DNA of 34,361 nt from Patescibacteria group bacterium (GCA_018814025.1 JAHJAM010000006.1:1-34361); one strand, 5' to 3'. Positions 26,826 through 34,102 are shown, numbered from the stretch's first letter. The notes: generated by a model not told the origin, from the sequence alone. Numbers and translations: made by a program.

Positions 26826-28082
26826 ATGGCAGAGGTTAAACCCGACATTGAAACCTATGCCAAGATCAAAGTTATCGGTCTTGGCGGGGGAGGCGGTGCG
26901 GCCATCAACCGCATGATCACGGACAACATTAAAGGTGTTGATTTCATCGTTGTTAATACTGATGTCCAAGCGCTCAATCAAAATCTGGCCCCTTGTAAGA
27001 TTGCCATCGGCAAAACTCTGACTCGCGGTTTGGGGGCGGGCATGGATCCGGAACTGGGCCGTCAAGCCGCTGAAGAAAATCAAAACGAACTCCGCAACGC
27101 CATCAATGGCGCGGACATGGTGTTTTTAACTTGCGGTTTGGGCGGCGGCACCGGCACCGGTTCGATTCCCGAAGCCGCGAAAATCGCCAAAGATTTAAAC
27201 GCCCTAACCGTGGCCGTAGTCACCAAGCCTTTCAGTTTTGAGGGCGCTCAGCGCCGGCGCATTGCCGAAGAAGGCTATGAACGATTAATCCAGCACGTGG
27301 ACGCGGTCATTACTATTCCCAACGATCGAGTTTTGCAGATTATCGACAAGAAAACTTCGCTCATGGATGCTTTTTCCGTGGTCGACGACGTCTTGCGCCA
27401 AGGCGTTCAAGGCATTGCCGAGCTCATCACCATCCCAGGCTTAATCAATGTGGACTTTGCTGACGTGAAGGCGATCATGGAAAACTCCGGTTCCGCCTTA
27501 ATGGGCATTGGCAAATCCACTGGTGAAAATCGCGCCGTGGAAGCGGCCAAACAAGCCATTGCCAGCCCTTTGCTCGAGCTTTCCATCGACGGCGCCAAAG
27601 GCATTCTTTTCACTATTACCGGCGGTCCGGATTTGGGCATGCACGAAGTGGCTGAAGCCGCCAAAGTCATTACCGGCTCCGCGGATGAAGACGCCAAAGT
27701 GATTTTCGGCGCCAACATCGATGAAGACATGAATGAAGAAGTCCGCGTGACCGTGGTGGCTACTGGCTTTGATACGCGGGAGCGCCGCGTGACCTCAGCC
27801 GGCGCCGTGGAAGTGCAAGCTCAGGGCACCTGGTCGCCTAATCAATATCAGGCTGGTCGGGAGCGGGAAGACGAAAAGAATGAGTCTTTGCGCGTTCAGC
27901 GCCAGAGAATCGGTTTCCGATCCAAACCGGTCCGGGAAGAGTCGTCCGAGCCTGTCACCCCGATGCGCGCCCCGGAACCGTTTAAACCCGAAGTTAAGCC
28001 CATGGCCCCGTCCGCTCCGGTGAAAACCGCGGAAGAAGAAGAAATTGAAATTCCGGCGTTTATCCGCAAAAAAATGATGTAA
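26826..28082 (+). CDS. ftsZ: Cell division protein FtsZ
   Basis: A 418-residue tubulin-like GTPase that forms the Z ring. The start of the fold is [18 protein letters not shown] (~13-30). The tubulin signature [10 protein letters not shown] lies at ~101-110, and the catalytic T7-loop region [20 protein letters not shown] at ~206-225. After a variable linker rich in Glu, Arg and Pro (~335-405), the conserved C-terminal peptide [13 protein letters not shown] should bind FtsA. No clear Shine-Dalgarno lies before the ATG (GCTTGTAGAATTATG). A strong terminator follows, so it is a single-gene transcript. Confidence 0.97.
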   Translation: MAEVKPDIETYAKIKVIGLGGGGGAAINRMITDNIKGVDFIVVNTDVQALNQNLAPCKIAIGKTLTRGLGAGMDPELGRQAAEENQNELRNAINGADMVFLTCGLGGGTGTGSIPEAAKIAKDLNALTVAVVTKPFSFEGAQRRRIAEEGYERLIQHVDAVITIPNDRVLQIIDKKTSLMDAFSVVDDVLRQGVQGIAELITIPGLINVDFADVKAIMENSGSALMGIGKSTGENRAVEAAKQAIASPLLELSIDGAKGILFTITGGPDLGMHEVAEAAKVITGSADEDAKVIFGANIDEDMNEEVRVTVVATGFDTRERRVTSAGAVEVQAQGTWSPNQYQAGREREDEKNESLRVQRQRIGFRSKPVREESSEPVTPMRAPEPFKPEVKPMAPSAPVKTAEEEEIEIPAFIRKKMM

Positions 28083-28089
28083 ATTTTCC

Positions 28090-28119
28090 GACAGGGTACC
28101 CCACGTACCCTGTCTTTTT
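28090..28119 (+). terminator. Rho-independent terminator after ftsZ
   Basis: A perfect 10-bp stem GACAGGGTAC / GTACCCTGTC with a CCCAC loop is followed by five T. It starts 7 bases past the stop. Confidence 0.9.
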
Positions 28120-28128
28120 GTTTTAAGC

Positions 28129-28134
28129 TATAAT
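28129..28134 (+). promoter_or_regulatory. -10 box of nrdR, near-leaderless
   Basis: A consensus TATAAT lies 11 bases before the nrdR ATG. No good -35 is visible because the upstream DNA is the ftsZ terminator. RNA would start only about 5 bases before the ATG. Confidence 0.5.
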
Positions 28135-28145
28135 ATCTCTGTTAT

Positions 28146-28631
28146 ATGTTTTGTCCGGTTTGCAACAATAAAGATTCCAAGGTCGTGGATTCCCGCATCT
28201 CCGCGGACGGCGCCAGCGTGCGCCGGCGCCGAGCGTGTGAAAAATGCAACTTTCGCTTTTCCACCAATGAAGAAGTGGAATTGCTTGATTTGACCGTGGT
28301 CAAAAGCGATGGCCGGCGCGAAGGCTATTCGCGCGATAAGTTGATTCGCGGCCTTAAGCGTTCATTGGAAAAAAGGTCTTACACGGACAACAATTTTGAC
28401 AAGCTGGTGCATCAAGTTGAACGCGATATTCAAAAAAAGCGCCGCGGCCAGCTGACCAGCCAAGAGATCGGGGAGATTGTCATGAATCGCCTCAAGACTT
28501 TTGACAAAGTCGCTTATATCCGGTTTGCCTCGGTTTACCGGTCTTTTGAGGATGTGAAAACTTTTGAATCAGAACTCAAGAAACTCTTGGGCGGTAAAAA
28601 AGTTAAAAAATCAGCCCGGGCCAAAAAGTAA
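28146..28631 (+). CDS. nrdR: Transcriptional repressor NrdR
   Basis: A 161-residue regulator that represses ribonucleotide reductase genes in response to the ATP/dATP balance. The N-terminal zinc ribbon uses Cys3, Cys6, Cys31 and Cys34 (FCPVCNN and RACEKCNF). The basic strand SVRRRRACEKC is the DNA-contact region. An ATP-cone domain follows at ~45-135 (VVKSDGRREGYSRDKLIRGL; VAYIRFASVYRSFED). A Lys-rich tail closes it. No reductase gene is in the window, so its targets lie elsewhere. The short leader and lack of a Shine-Dalgarno suggest leaderless translation. Confidence 0.95.
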   Translation: MFCPVCNNKDSKVVDSRISADGASVRRRRACEKCNFRFSTNEEVELLDLTVVKSDGRREGYSRDKLIRGLKRSLEKRSYTDNNFDKLVHQVERDIQKKRRGQLTSQEIGEIVMNRLKTFDKVAYIRFASVYRSFEDVKTFESELKKLLGGKKVKKSARAKK

Positions 28632-28649
28632 TTTTCATTTTCCGATCCA

Positions 28650-28658
28650 TATTATATT
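28650..28658 (+). promoter_or_regulatory. Candidate -10 region of pyk
   Basis: TATTATATT contains overlapping -10-like hexamers 10-18 bases before the pyk ATG, with no clear -35. If used, the leader would be only a few bases long. No Shine-Dalgarno is present in the T-rich stretch that follows. Confidence 0.35.
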
Positions 28659-28667
28659 TTTTTCTTT

Positions 28668-30059
28668 ATGAAACGCACCAAAATCGTTTGCACGATCGGT
28701 CCGGCCAGCGCCCAGCCGGCCACGCTCAAAGCCATGATGAAGTCAGGTTTGAATGTCGCTCGCTTAAATTTTTCCCATGGCACGCACCAGAGCCATGAGG
28801 AATTAATTAAATTAATCCGCACCACGTCCCAAAAACTTGGCTTGCCCGTGGCGATTTTGGGTGATCTGCAAGGTCCGAAAATTCGGCTCGGCGATTTGCC
28901 CGAGGCCGGGGTGAAACTCAAAAATGGCGAAGTGGTTCAATTTTCCACGGCCGTCTCCAACTATCAGAGCGGGGGAGCCTTGCCCCTGACCTACAAGGGG
29001 TTGCATCAAGATTTAAAAAAAGGCCACCGATTTTTAATTGATGACGGCTTGTTGGAACTGGTTGTCATCGGAATTAAAGGCCGAGTCATCAGTGCCAAAG
29101 TTATCAATGGGGGAGTCGTCACTTCCCACAAAGGCATGAACTTTCCGGATTCGACTTTATCGGTTTCACCCATCACGGCCAAAGACAAAAAAGATGTGGA
29201 GTTCGCGGTTAAGCAAGGGGTTGATTGGCTGGCGCTATCTTTCGTCACTTCCGCCAAAAATATTTTAGATCTGCGGCGGTTGATCAAAAAAGCTGCGAAA
29301 AAAAATCAGGTTTTGCCTCGGATTATCGTGAAGATTGAAAAACACGAAGCCATTGATCACTTTGATGAAATTTTAGCCGTTGTCGACGGCGTGATGGTGG
29401 CCCGCGGCGATTTGGGCATTGAAATTCCGGCCGAAGAAGTGCCGATCCGCCAAAAAGAAATTATTGAAAAATGTCGTTTGGCCGGCAAGCCGGTAGTGGT
29501 GGCCACGCAAATGATGGATTCCATGATTCGCAACCCGCGCCCGACTCGCGCCGAAGTTTCCGATGTGGCCAATGCGGTTTTCGATCACACTGACGCGGTT
29601 ATGCTGTCCGGCGAATCCGCCACCGGCAAATATCCGGTTAAAGCCGTCAAACTCATGGCCAAAATCGTAACCGAAGCCGAAGCCTCGCCTTATGACGACG
29701 TCGCGGTCTTTCGCGGCCGAACTCAAGGCTCCGGACCCAGTTTGGCCTCGATTCTTAAAATCCTGGCCGCTGACCGGCAAATTGATGGCGTAATAGCCAT
29801 GCCTCAAGCTTTGCCCTGGTCAGAACATTTATTAATGTTCCATCCGGAAATCCCTTTGTTTTTAGTGACCAAACAAGTAACCGTTCAACGCCAAAATTAT
29901 TTGCGCTGGGGGGTTTGGCCGGTTTTAGTTAAAAGTAAGATCTCACCTCGGATCCTGATCAATCAGCTGAAAAAACAAAAATTGGTAAAAAGGAAAATGC
30001 GCTTGGCCGTGGTCGAGAATGAAACCAAGAAAACCGACTTCGATATTATCAGCCTCTAG
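28668..30059 (+). CDS. pyk: Pyruvate kinase
   Basis: A 463-residue glycolytic enzyme that transfers phosphate from phosphoenolpyruvate to ADP. Expected blocks are all present: TKIVCTIGPAS at the start, ARLNFSHG (~31-38), ILGDLQGPKIRLG (~63-75), the catalytic-Lys region IIVKIEKHEAIDHFDEI (~220-236), MVARGDLGIEIP (~243-254), and VVATQMMDSMIRNPRPTRAE (~278-297) followed by DHTDAVMLSGESATGKYP. The B domain lies between ~70 and ~170. The C-terminal regulatory domain is present (~335-463). ATP-yielding glycolysis fits the fermentative metabolism expected of CPR bacteria. It is followed by a strong terminator and is the last rightward gene before the strand switch. Confidence 0.97.
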   Translation: MKRTKIVCTIGPASAQPATLKAMMKSGLNVARLNFSHGTHQSHEELIKLIRTTSQKLGLPVAILGDLQGPKIRLGDLPEAGVKLKNGEVVQFSTAVSNYQSGGALPLTYKGLHQDLKKGHRFLIDDGLLELVVIGIKGRVISAKVINGGVVTSHKGMNFPDSTLSVSPITAKDKKDVEFAVKQGVDWLALSFVTSAKNILDLRRLIKKAAKKNQVLPRIIVKIEKHEAIDHFDEILAVVDGVMVARGDLGIEIPAEEVPIRQKEIIEKCRLAGKPVVVATQMMDSMIRNPRPTRAEVSDVANAVFDHTDAVMLSGESATGKYPVKAVKLMAKIVTEAEASPYDDVAVFRGRTQGSGPSLASILKILAADRQIDGVIAMPQALPWSEHLLMFHPEIPLFLVTKQVTVQRQNYLRWGVWPVLVKSKISPRILINQLKKQKLVKRKMRLAVVENETKKTDFDIISL

Positions 30060-30066
30060 CTACAAC

Positions 30067-30094
30067 AAAGCCGTACCAAGTGGTACGGCTTTTT
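30067..30094 (+). terminator. Rho-independent terminator after pyk
   Basis: AAAGCCGTACC / GGTACGGCTTT with an AAGT loop and five T ends the rightward block. Confidence 0.9.
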
Positions 30095-30110
30095 AGAGCG
30101 CGTTCTGCCT

Positions 30111-30431
30111 TCAGGCCGTGGGCTTGCCCACGAAGTTGGGGTGATGGAAAGTCAGTTGATGATTCGGGAAACGGCGCTGAGCCGCATCTCGACAGTTTGG
30201 GTGGCAAGGGCCACGGCGCTGCATGGTTCCTTGGCCGTCCAGCAGCCAAGCCACCATGCGAGCCACCGTCATTTTTTCCCCGCAGCCCACGCAGTATTCG
30301 ATGTTGTTGAGTGCCGCGGCATCAAAGACCGGGGCGTCATCGAGAGTGCGGGGCCAGGGGCGCGATTCTGGGATGGGCAAGGGATTGATCTCCTTGACCG
30401 CGTGATTTCGTCGCAGGATGACTTGGGGCAT
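30111..30431 (-). CDS. Small hypothetical protein with CxxC and HxxxC motifs
   Basis: A 106-residue protein not recognised as a known family. It is real rather than a shadow frame because on the minus strand the ATG follows AGGAG with 9-nt spacing, and a near-consensus promoter (TTGACA-17-TATACT) lies ~64-92 bases upstream of the start. The N-terminal half is Pro-rich (INPLPIPESRPWPRTLDD). The centre has YCVGCGEKMTVARMV, and GPCHPNCRDAAQRRF follows ~25 residues later, which could make a zinc-binding site of four Cys. The C-terminus is His-rich (HHPNF). It converges on pyk, ending 16 bases after the pyk terminator. Nucleic-acid binding is a guess. Confidence 0.75.
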   Translation of the reverse strand: MPQVILRRNHAVKEINPLPIPESRPWPRTLDDAPVFDAAALNNIEYCVGCGEKMTVARMVAWLLDGQGTMQRRGPCHPNCRDAAQRRFPNHQLTFHHPNFVGKPTA

Positions 30432-30467
30432 GAAAAAGAACTCCTAATCCGGTTGGGGTTGAACAAC

Positions 30468-30481
30468 GGTCGCGCACGACC
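30468..30481 (-). other. Leader hairpin of the CxxC protein gene
   Basis: GGTCG-CGCA-CGACC forms a 5-bp stem and 4-nt loop in the ~55-nt leader of the leftward gene at 30111-30431. Comparable small hairpins occur in the leader of the 31927-32751 gene. Confidence 0.4.
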
Positions 30482-30494
30482 AACGGATGGCGGA

Positions 30495-30523
30495 AGTATA
30501 GGCCGCGAACGCCAGTGTGTCAA
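30495..30523 (-). promoter_or_regulatory. Leftward promoter of the CxxC protein gene
   Basis: On the minus strand, perfect TTGACA (30518-30523), a 17-nt spacer and TATACT (30495-30500). RNA would start near 30488. Confidence 0.8.
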
Positions 30524-30551
30524 TGCGTCTTCAAACCTATTTGATCAAAAG

Positions 30552-30585
30552 AAAAATCCCCATCCTATAAAGGCTGGGGATTTTT
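30552..30585 (-). terminator. Terminator of the tRNA-Asp transcript
   Basis: AAAAATCCCCA (30552-30562) pairs with TGGGGATTTTT (30575-30585), 11 bp, plus an inner CC/GG. A- and T-runs on both sides would let it act in either direction. It lies directly beyond the tRNA 3' end on the minus strand. Confidence 0.85.
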
Positions 30586-30588
30586 CTC

Positions 30589-30665
30589 TGGCGGATCGGA
30601 CGGGACTCGAACCCGCAACTTCCGCCGTGACAGGGCGGTGCTCTAACCAATTGAACTACCGATCC
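30589..30665 (-). tRNA. tRNA-Asp (anticodon GTC)
   Basis: On the minus strand the acceptor is GGATCGG/CCGATCC, the D-arm region is GTTCAATTGGTTAGAGC, and the anticodon stem CCGCC/GGCGG encloses CTGTCAC, giving GTC. The T-arm is GCGGG-TTCGAGT-CCCGT. Discriminator G and an encoded CCA (30589-30591) end the gene. Confidence 0.95.
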
Positions 30666-30683
30666 AAGATATTTTGTGTCGAA

Positions 30684-30712
30684 ACTATAGCATGCTCGGC
30701 CTCAGAGGGCAA
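30684..30712 (-). promoter_or_regulatory. Promoter of tRNA-Asp
   Basis: On the minus strand, TTGCCC (30707-30712), a 17-nt spacer ending in TGC, and TATAGT (30684-30689). The TGC just before the -10 makes it an extended -10 promoter. RNA would begin about 12 bases before the tRNA. Confidence 0.6.
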
Positions 30713-30730
30713 GGGGTCAGCCCGGGGTCG

Positions 30731-31012
30731 TCACTTGCTTCCCAGCAGTTTAATAGCTTTGCCTTGGACTAAAGCTTGGCTGACTTTTTCATTGGCCGAC
30801 TGCAAAATTCGCTGAAAAGTGCTTTGTGATACTTGCATGGCCCGGGCGCATTGGGTTTGCTCCCAGCCCTCCACATACTTCAGCCGCAAAGCCTCGAGTT
30901 CGTCGTCGGCCAGCTTCACGGTCTGAAGCCGGGCAGGGGACGTTCCTTCCGGCTTGAATATCAGAACCTTTGGTTGAAATTGAATTCTTCGTCTGATTTT
31001 CGGTCTGGCCAT
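30731..31012 (-). CDS. DUF134 / UPF0251 family predicted DNA-binding protein
   Basis: A 93-residue protein beginning MARPKIRRRIQFQPK, the typical start of DUF134 proteins. The signature region VKLADDELEALRLKYVEGWE (~32-51) and the helix-turn-helix CARAMQVSQSTFQRILQSA (~55-73) resemble a sigma-70 region 4 fold. Targets of the family are not established. The frame could be opened further upstream (to 31102), but the predicted promoter at 31062-31090 would then lie inside the gene, so ATG 31012 is preferred. No Shine-Dalgarno is close to it. It lies upstream of tRNA-Asp on the same strand with no terminator between. Confidence 0.88.
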   Translation of the reverse strand: MARPKIRRRIQFQPKVLIFKPEGTSPARLQTVKLADDELEALRLKYVEGWEQTQCARAMQVSQSTFQRILQSANEKVSQALVQGKAIKLLGSK

Positions 31013-31061
31013 AAAGATAATTTGTGATCTGATTGCTCTCCCCTTATCTCCCCTCATTATG

Positions 31062-31090
31062 AATATATACCCAAAATTGAAATTAAGCAA
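31062..31090 (-). promoter_or_regulatory. Promoter of the DUF134 gene
   Basis: On the minus strand, TTGCTT (31085-31090), a 17-nt spacer and TATATT (31062-31067), with RNA starting near 31055 and a ~43-nt purine-rich leader. Confidence 0.55.
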
Positions 31091-31092
31091 AT

Positions 31093-31127
31093 AAAAAAAC
31101 ATCAGCCGACTTAGGTTGATGTTTTTA
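31093..31127 (-). terminator. Terminator after the pseudouridine synthase gene
   Basis: ACATCAGCC and GGTTGATGT form a 9-bp stem (one G-U) with a 6-nt loop, flanked on the minus strand by a run of seven T (31093-31099). It begins at the stop codon of the upstream leftward gene. Confidence 0.85.
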
Positions 31128-31835
31128 TTTGTCTTTCAAGCCCACCGCTCTTTTCAAATCTCGAATTTCTTTTTCGGCTAATTTTCGCCAATGACCTTCG
31201 GGAAAGTTGGCCAGTTTCAAAGTGAGAACGCGCGTCCTTTTTAAACTTACCACGCCATAACCCAAGTGCTCGCACATCCGGCGGATCTGCCGGTTTTTCC
31301 CCTCTCGCAGAATAATGGCGAATTTGTTTGGGCTCAATTGCCGAACCTTGGCCGGCAAAGTTTTGCCGTCGGTTAACTGGACTCCGGCCTGCAATTTGCC
31401 CAGATCGATTTTTTTCAAAGGCTGATCAACAATCGCCACATATTCCTTATCGTGTTCATAGCGCGGATGCATGATGCGGTTGGCCAATGTTCCGTCATTC
31501 GTCATAATTAGCAAACCGGATGATTCCACATCCAGTCGGCCCACGGGAAAAATCCGCTCCGGACAGCCCACGGCCGCAATGACATTGTCTTTTTTGCGAG
31601 TGTCAGTGGTAGTAATCATGCCCACGGGTTTATGAAACATCAAATAAATCAATTCCGGTTTTTGCTTTTTGTCCCGCCCCAGCACGCGCACCGTATCCGA
31701 ATCTCCGACCTGGTCGCCCAGCTTGGCTTTTTGATCATTTAAAAAAACTTTCCCGGCTTCTATTAAGCGGTCTGCTTCTCGGCGCGAGCAATAGCCATGC
31801 TCGGCTAAATATTTATTGATTCGTGATTTCGCCAT
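31125..31835 (-). CDS. RsuA/RluB/RluE/RluF family pseudouridine synthase
   Basis: A 236-residue enzyme that converts uridine to pseudouridine in rRNA. An N-terminal S4 RNA-binding domain (~3-50; INKYLAEHGYCSRREADRLI) is followed by the catalytic domain. The nucleophile is Asp102 in FPVGRLDVESSGLLIMTNDG, and the C-terminal REGKNRQIRRMCEHLGYGVV motif is also present. Which rRNA position is modified cannot be told; RluB-like is a reasonable first guess. ATG 31835 is chosen over TTG 31847 because that TTG overlaps the predicted -10 box (31847-31852). The leader would then be only about 5 bases, and no Shine-Dalgarno is present. Confidence 0.92.
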   Translation of the reverse strand: MAKSRINKYLAEHGYCSRREADRLIEAGKVFLNDQKAKLGDQVGDSDTVRVLGRDKKQKPELIYLMFHKPVGMITTTDTRKKDNVIAAVGCPERIFPVGRLDVESSGLLIMTNDGTLANRIMHPRYEHDKEYVAIVDQPLKKIDLGKLQAGVQLTDGKTLPAKVRQLSPNKFAIILREGKNRQIRRMCEHLGYGVVSLKRTRVLTLKLANFPEGHWRKLAEKEIRDLKRAVGLKDK

Positions 31836-31846
31836 AGGTTGATTCA

Positions 31847-31875
31847 ATACTAGCTGTTGTTGAATAATTATTCAA
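31847..31875 (-). promoter_or_regulatory. Promoter of the pseudouridine synthase gene, near-leaderless
   Basis: On the minus strand, TTGAAT (31870-31875), a 17-nt spacer and TAGTAT (31847-31852). The -35 is half of a perfect 16-bp palindrome TTGAATAATTATTCAA (31860-31875), which could also be a regulator site. Confidence 0.6.
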
Positions 31876-31876
31876 T

Positions 31877-31910
31877 AAAAAAGTCCCCAGGCTAGCGCTA
31901 GCCTGGGGAC
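31877..31910 (-). terminator. Terminator after the gene at 31927-32751
   Basis: A perfect 28-bp palindrome (31883-31910) with arms GTCCCCAGGCTAGC / GCTAGCCTGGGGAC is followed on the minus strand by a T-run (31877-31882). It begins 16 bases after the stop codon. Confidence 0.9.
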
Positions 31911-31926
31911 CGAGTAGTCAAAAGTC

Positions 31927-32751
31927 TTATTCGATGCTGACTTCGTTTGAGCCGGGCATCGAACTTGGTGTTCCGCCTGGCGAGGCCGTTGGCGCCTCGG
32001 ACACTACCGAGCGGGCGATGTCGCAGGCCTTGGGCAGACCCGCGATGAACAAGAACGCCAGGAAGAAGATAACCAGGCCCAGCTTGAGCACGGCCATGGG
32101 CAGGCTGGATGCGCCCTTGGCCTTGATCTTGTACAGATCCACCTCAAGCTTCTTGGCCTGCTTCTCGCTGGCCTTGGCTTCCTTCGCCAGCTCGATCAGG
32201 CGCTGGTTCTTAGCTGCGAGTCTTCGTGCCTCTTCGCACTTGAGACGCAACTGCCGCTCGTCCTCGTCTTCAACCAGTGGCTCGACCGCCAGTTCATCAG
32301 TCAGCGGCTCGGACTCCTGGAACTCATCCGTCTCTTCCTCTTCCTCGTCCTCAAAGTCCGAGTTCGGAATCGGCGGCGGAGTCGACTCAACTGCTGGCGA
32401 TGACACCTCGCACGGGATCGCCACCAGCGGATGCTCGTCATCCACTGGCTGCCCGTTCTCGAAGACCTTGAGGATGAAGCTACCGGCCTCGCGGAAAATT
32501 CCGCGGTACGACAGCCTGGCTGTCTGGCCCTCACGATCCGGATAGATCTCCCTCAACTCAGTTGCGGCATCGATCTGCACTGGCACATCATCCGCGCTCA
32601 AAAGCCAGAAACCGCGGTTGCCAACTGCATCGATTCCCACGACCTTGAAAAAGATCTCAAACGGCTTGCCCACTTCCATAGTTAGCGGGACAAGAGTCTT
32701 GGGAGTTCCATCACGATGATGGCACGGCATGTTATTCACAAAAAACGGCAT
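31927..32751 (-). CDS. Hypothetical acidic protein with one C-terminal membrane segment
   Basis: A 274-residue protein with no recognised family. Residues ~1-115 look like a beta-rich soluble domain (GKPFEIFFKVVG, ARLSYRGIFREAGSFILKVF). A Pro/acid-rich stretch (~116-160, with DFEDEEEEETDEF) leads to a charged helical region (~163-212), likely coiled coil. A single membrane helix (~216-240; LGLVIFFLAFLFIAGLP) and a short Ser/Pro/Gly tail follow. There is no N-terminal signal, so it is probably tail-anchored with the beta domain in the cytoplasm. A perfect AGGAGG lies 5 nt before the ATG, and a consensus promoter is found upstream. The strong acidity and expression signals differ from most housekeeping genes in the window. 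The function is unknown. Confidence 0.82.
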   Translation of the reverse strand: MPFFVNNMPCHHRDGTPKTLVPLTMEVGKPFEIFFKVVGIDAVGNRGFWLLSADDVPVQIDAATELREIYPDREGQTARLSYRGIFREAGSFILKVFENGQPVDDEHPLVAIPCEVSSPAVESTPPPIPNSDFEDEEEEETDEFQESEPLTDELAVEPLVEDEDERQLRLKCEEARRLAAKNQRLIELAKEAKASEKQAKKLEVDLYKIKAKGASSLPMAVLKLGLVIFFLAFLFIAGLPKACDIARSVVSEAPTASPGGTPSSMPGSNEVSIE

Positions 32752-32756
32752 TCTGT

Positions 32757-32762
32757 CCTCCT
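32757..32762 (-). promoter_or_regulatory. Consensus ribosome binding site (AGGAGG)
   Basis: AGGAGG on the minus strand, 5 bases before ATG 32751. It fixes the start of the gene at 31927-32751 and contrasts with the rightward genes, most of which have none. Confidence 0.85.
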
Positions 32763-32771
32763 TCTACCGTG

Positions 32772-32788
32772 CCGCTTGGTGAAAGCGG
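32772..32788 (-). other. Leader hairpin upstream of the ribosome site
   Basis: CCGCTT / AAGCGG with a 5-nt loop lies 9 bases upstream of the AGGAGG in the ~60-nt leader. It could protect the mRNA 5' end or tune translation. Confidence 0.4.
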
Positions 32789-32816
32789 GAAAATGTAAGG
32801 TGCGAACTAACGGGAT

Positions 32817-32845
32817 AAAATACCACATTTTGGCTAATTTGTCAA
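32817..32845 (-). promoter_or_regulatory. Promoter of the gene at 31927-32751
   Basis: On the minus strand, perfect TTGACA (32840-32845), a 17-nt spacer and TATTTT (32817-32822). RNA starts near 32810. Confidence 0.75.
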
Positions 32846-32878
32846 GATATTCAGGTGGAAAATACAGGGATTTTAAAC

Positions 32879-32911
32879 AAAAACCGGCTTTTTGGCGTTC
32901 CAAAAAGCCGG
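32879..32911 (-). terminator. Terminator after the coiled-coil gene
   Basis: A perfect 12-bp stem CCGGCTTTTTGG / CCAAAAAGCCGG with a 4-nt loop (32884-32911) is followed by five T on the minus strand. Confidence 0.9.
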
Positions 32912-32930
32912 CCAGTTTGATTCAGATACT

Positions 32931-34025
32931 TTACTGAGGCAGTTTGATCACCTCAGATCGAGCAAAGATGCCATCCTTGGGCAACGCCTTGGAAGTGGTG
33001 CCGTAAAGCTCCAACTCATTGGCATTGCCGCAGTTCAGAACATTGTACATCTGGTCGCGAAATTTCTTGGCAAACATTGGCTTGATGCCATGCTCGCCGG
33101 TTCGCGGATTCATGAATGAACACTGGATCACGGCCTCTGCCAAAGCCGTGCCTTGGGCGTGGGCCAGACTGACCTCCGAATGCGAATAGGCTGTGGCGAT
33201 CAGCACCAGAAAGGTGGCGGCCACGGCCACGCGAGCCGGTCGCCAGGCCATCAGGTTCGCCAGGCCTTGCTTCACGGACTGTCCCATCAAGACCAGCGAA
33301 CGAGTCGTGCGCATCTCAGGCAGCTCTCGAAAGAGGCGCGTGCTGCGTTCGATTTCCGTGCGTATGCTGTGGAGCTGGGTTTCCAGCCTCACCACCCGCG
33401 CCGGCGTGTTGTGTTTGGCCAGCTCTTGCTGTAAGGCCAGAAGCTGCCGGGTTCGAAAATCGTTCAAGACTCTGAGTCGCCGCAGTTCAGTTTTGGCCGC
33501 CGCGACTTCAGTCTCGGTCTGATTGGCACTGATCACGGTCCGGCACAAGTTTTCACGGAGTTCTTTCTCCTTGATCCTGGCAAAACGCCAGGTCTCCGCG
33601 CCCTGCTCTTCGCAAGCCTGGAGGCGCGCCTCTTGGGCCGCGTGCTGTTCGGCCGCGCCATTGATGGCCTGGGCCTGCTGGTCCAGGCGAACGCGGTGGT
33701 TGACCGCGGTCTGACCCAGCTTCTTGATCACCGTGCCTTGATCGGCCAAGGCCTGGCTGGTAGCGTTGTGCGCCAGCTCCGTGGCTCGCTTGAGGCGAGC
33801 CAACTCCGCCTTGCTGACCGTGCACCTGGCCAAGCGTCGATGATTCTGGTTCAGCTTCTGCTGTTCCGTGCGATGCTGACGGTTGGATTTCAGCATGGAC
33901 CACTTGGTGATCAACGCCAGTCGATCGACCCGGTTACCGAGCTGATCAGCCAGAGTCGTAATCTGAGCCTGATCCATGTTTGCCAAGTCTTCGTTACTTG
34001 GCATGTTCACGATCCGCTTTGTCAT
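32931..34025 (-). CDS. Hypothetical coiled-coil protein with one membrane segment and a C-terminal Cys-containing domain
   Basis: A 364-residue protein with no recognised family. ATG 34025 (MTKRIVNMPSNEDLANM) is chosen because AAGGAGG lies 7 nt before it; the frame extends to 34112 but would run back towards the promoter. Residues ~25-250 are Ala/Glu/Arg/Gln-rich and almost certainly long helical coiled coil (ARLKRATELAHNATSQALA; RLETQLHSIRTEIER). A membrane helix follows at ~264-285 (ARVAVAATFLVLIATAYS), then a segment ending in AHAQG. The last ~75 residues contain two Cys (IQCSFMNP; VLNCGNAN). The topology is probably a cytoplasmic coiled coil with a small outside domain. It has the same kind of promoter, ribosome site and terminator as its leftward neighbour, suggesting related regulation. 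The function is unknown. Confidence 0.82.
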   Translation of the reverse strand: MTKRIVNMPSNEDLANMDQAQITTLADQLGNRVDRLALITKWSMLKSNRQHRTEQQKLNQNHRRLARCTVSKAELARLKRATELAHNATSQALADQGTVIKKLGQTAVNHRVRLDQQAQAINGAAEQHAAQEARLQACEEQGAETWRFARIKEKELRENLCRTVISANQTETEVAAAKTELRRLRVLNDFRTRQLLALQQELAKHNTPARVVRLETQLHSIRTEIERSTRLFRELPEMRTTRSLVLMGQSVKQGLANLMAWRPARVAVAATFLVLIATAYSHSEVSLAHAQGTALAEAVIQCSFMNPRTGEHGIKPMFAKKFRDQMYNVLNCGNANELELYGTTSKALPKDGIFARSEVIKLPQ

Positions 34026-34032
34026 AGAACAT

Positions 34033-34038
34033 CCTCCT
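34033..34038 (-). promoter_or_regulatory. Consensus ribosome binding site (AGGAGG)
   Basis: AGGAGG on the minus strand, 7 bases before ATG 34025. It decides the start of the coiled-coil gene. Confidence 0.85.
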
Positions 34039-34102
34039 TTGGGAGCTTCTCTCTCCTCAGGGTTAGTACTCTCTGCCTCATATCTCATGAGAAAAGCATA
34101 TA

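Noticed and set aside
30141-30815. 224-residue rightward frame ending with a segment like [26 protein letters not shown]
   Set aside because: It runs antisense through the tRNA-Asp gene, its terminator and promoter, and the CxxC protein gene. The [20 protein letters not shown] segment is the classic false translation of the reverse of a tRNA.
31013-31102. Upstream extension of the DUF134 frame
   Set aside because: The added residues do not fit the family, which begins with MARPK-like sequence, and the predicted promoter would lie inside the gene.
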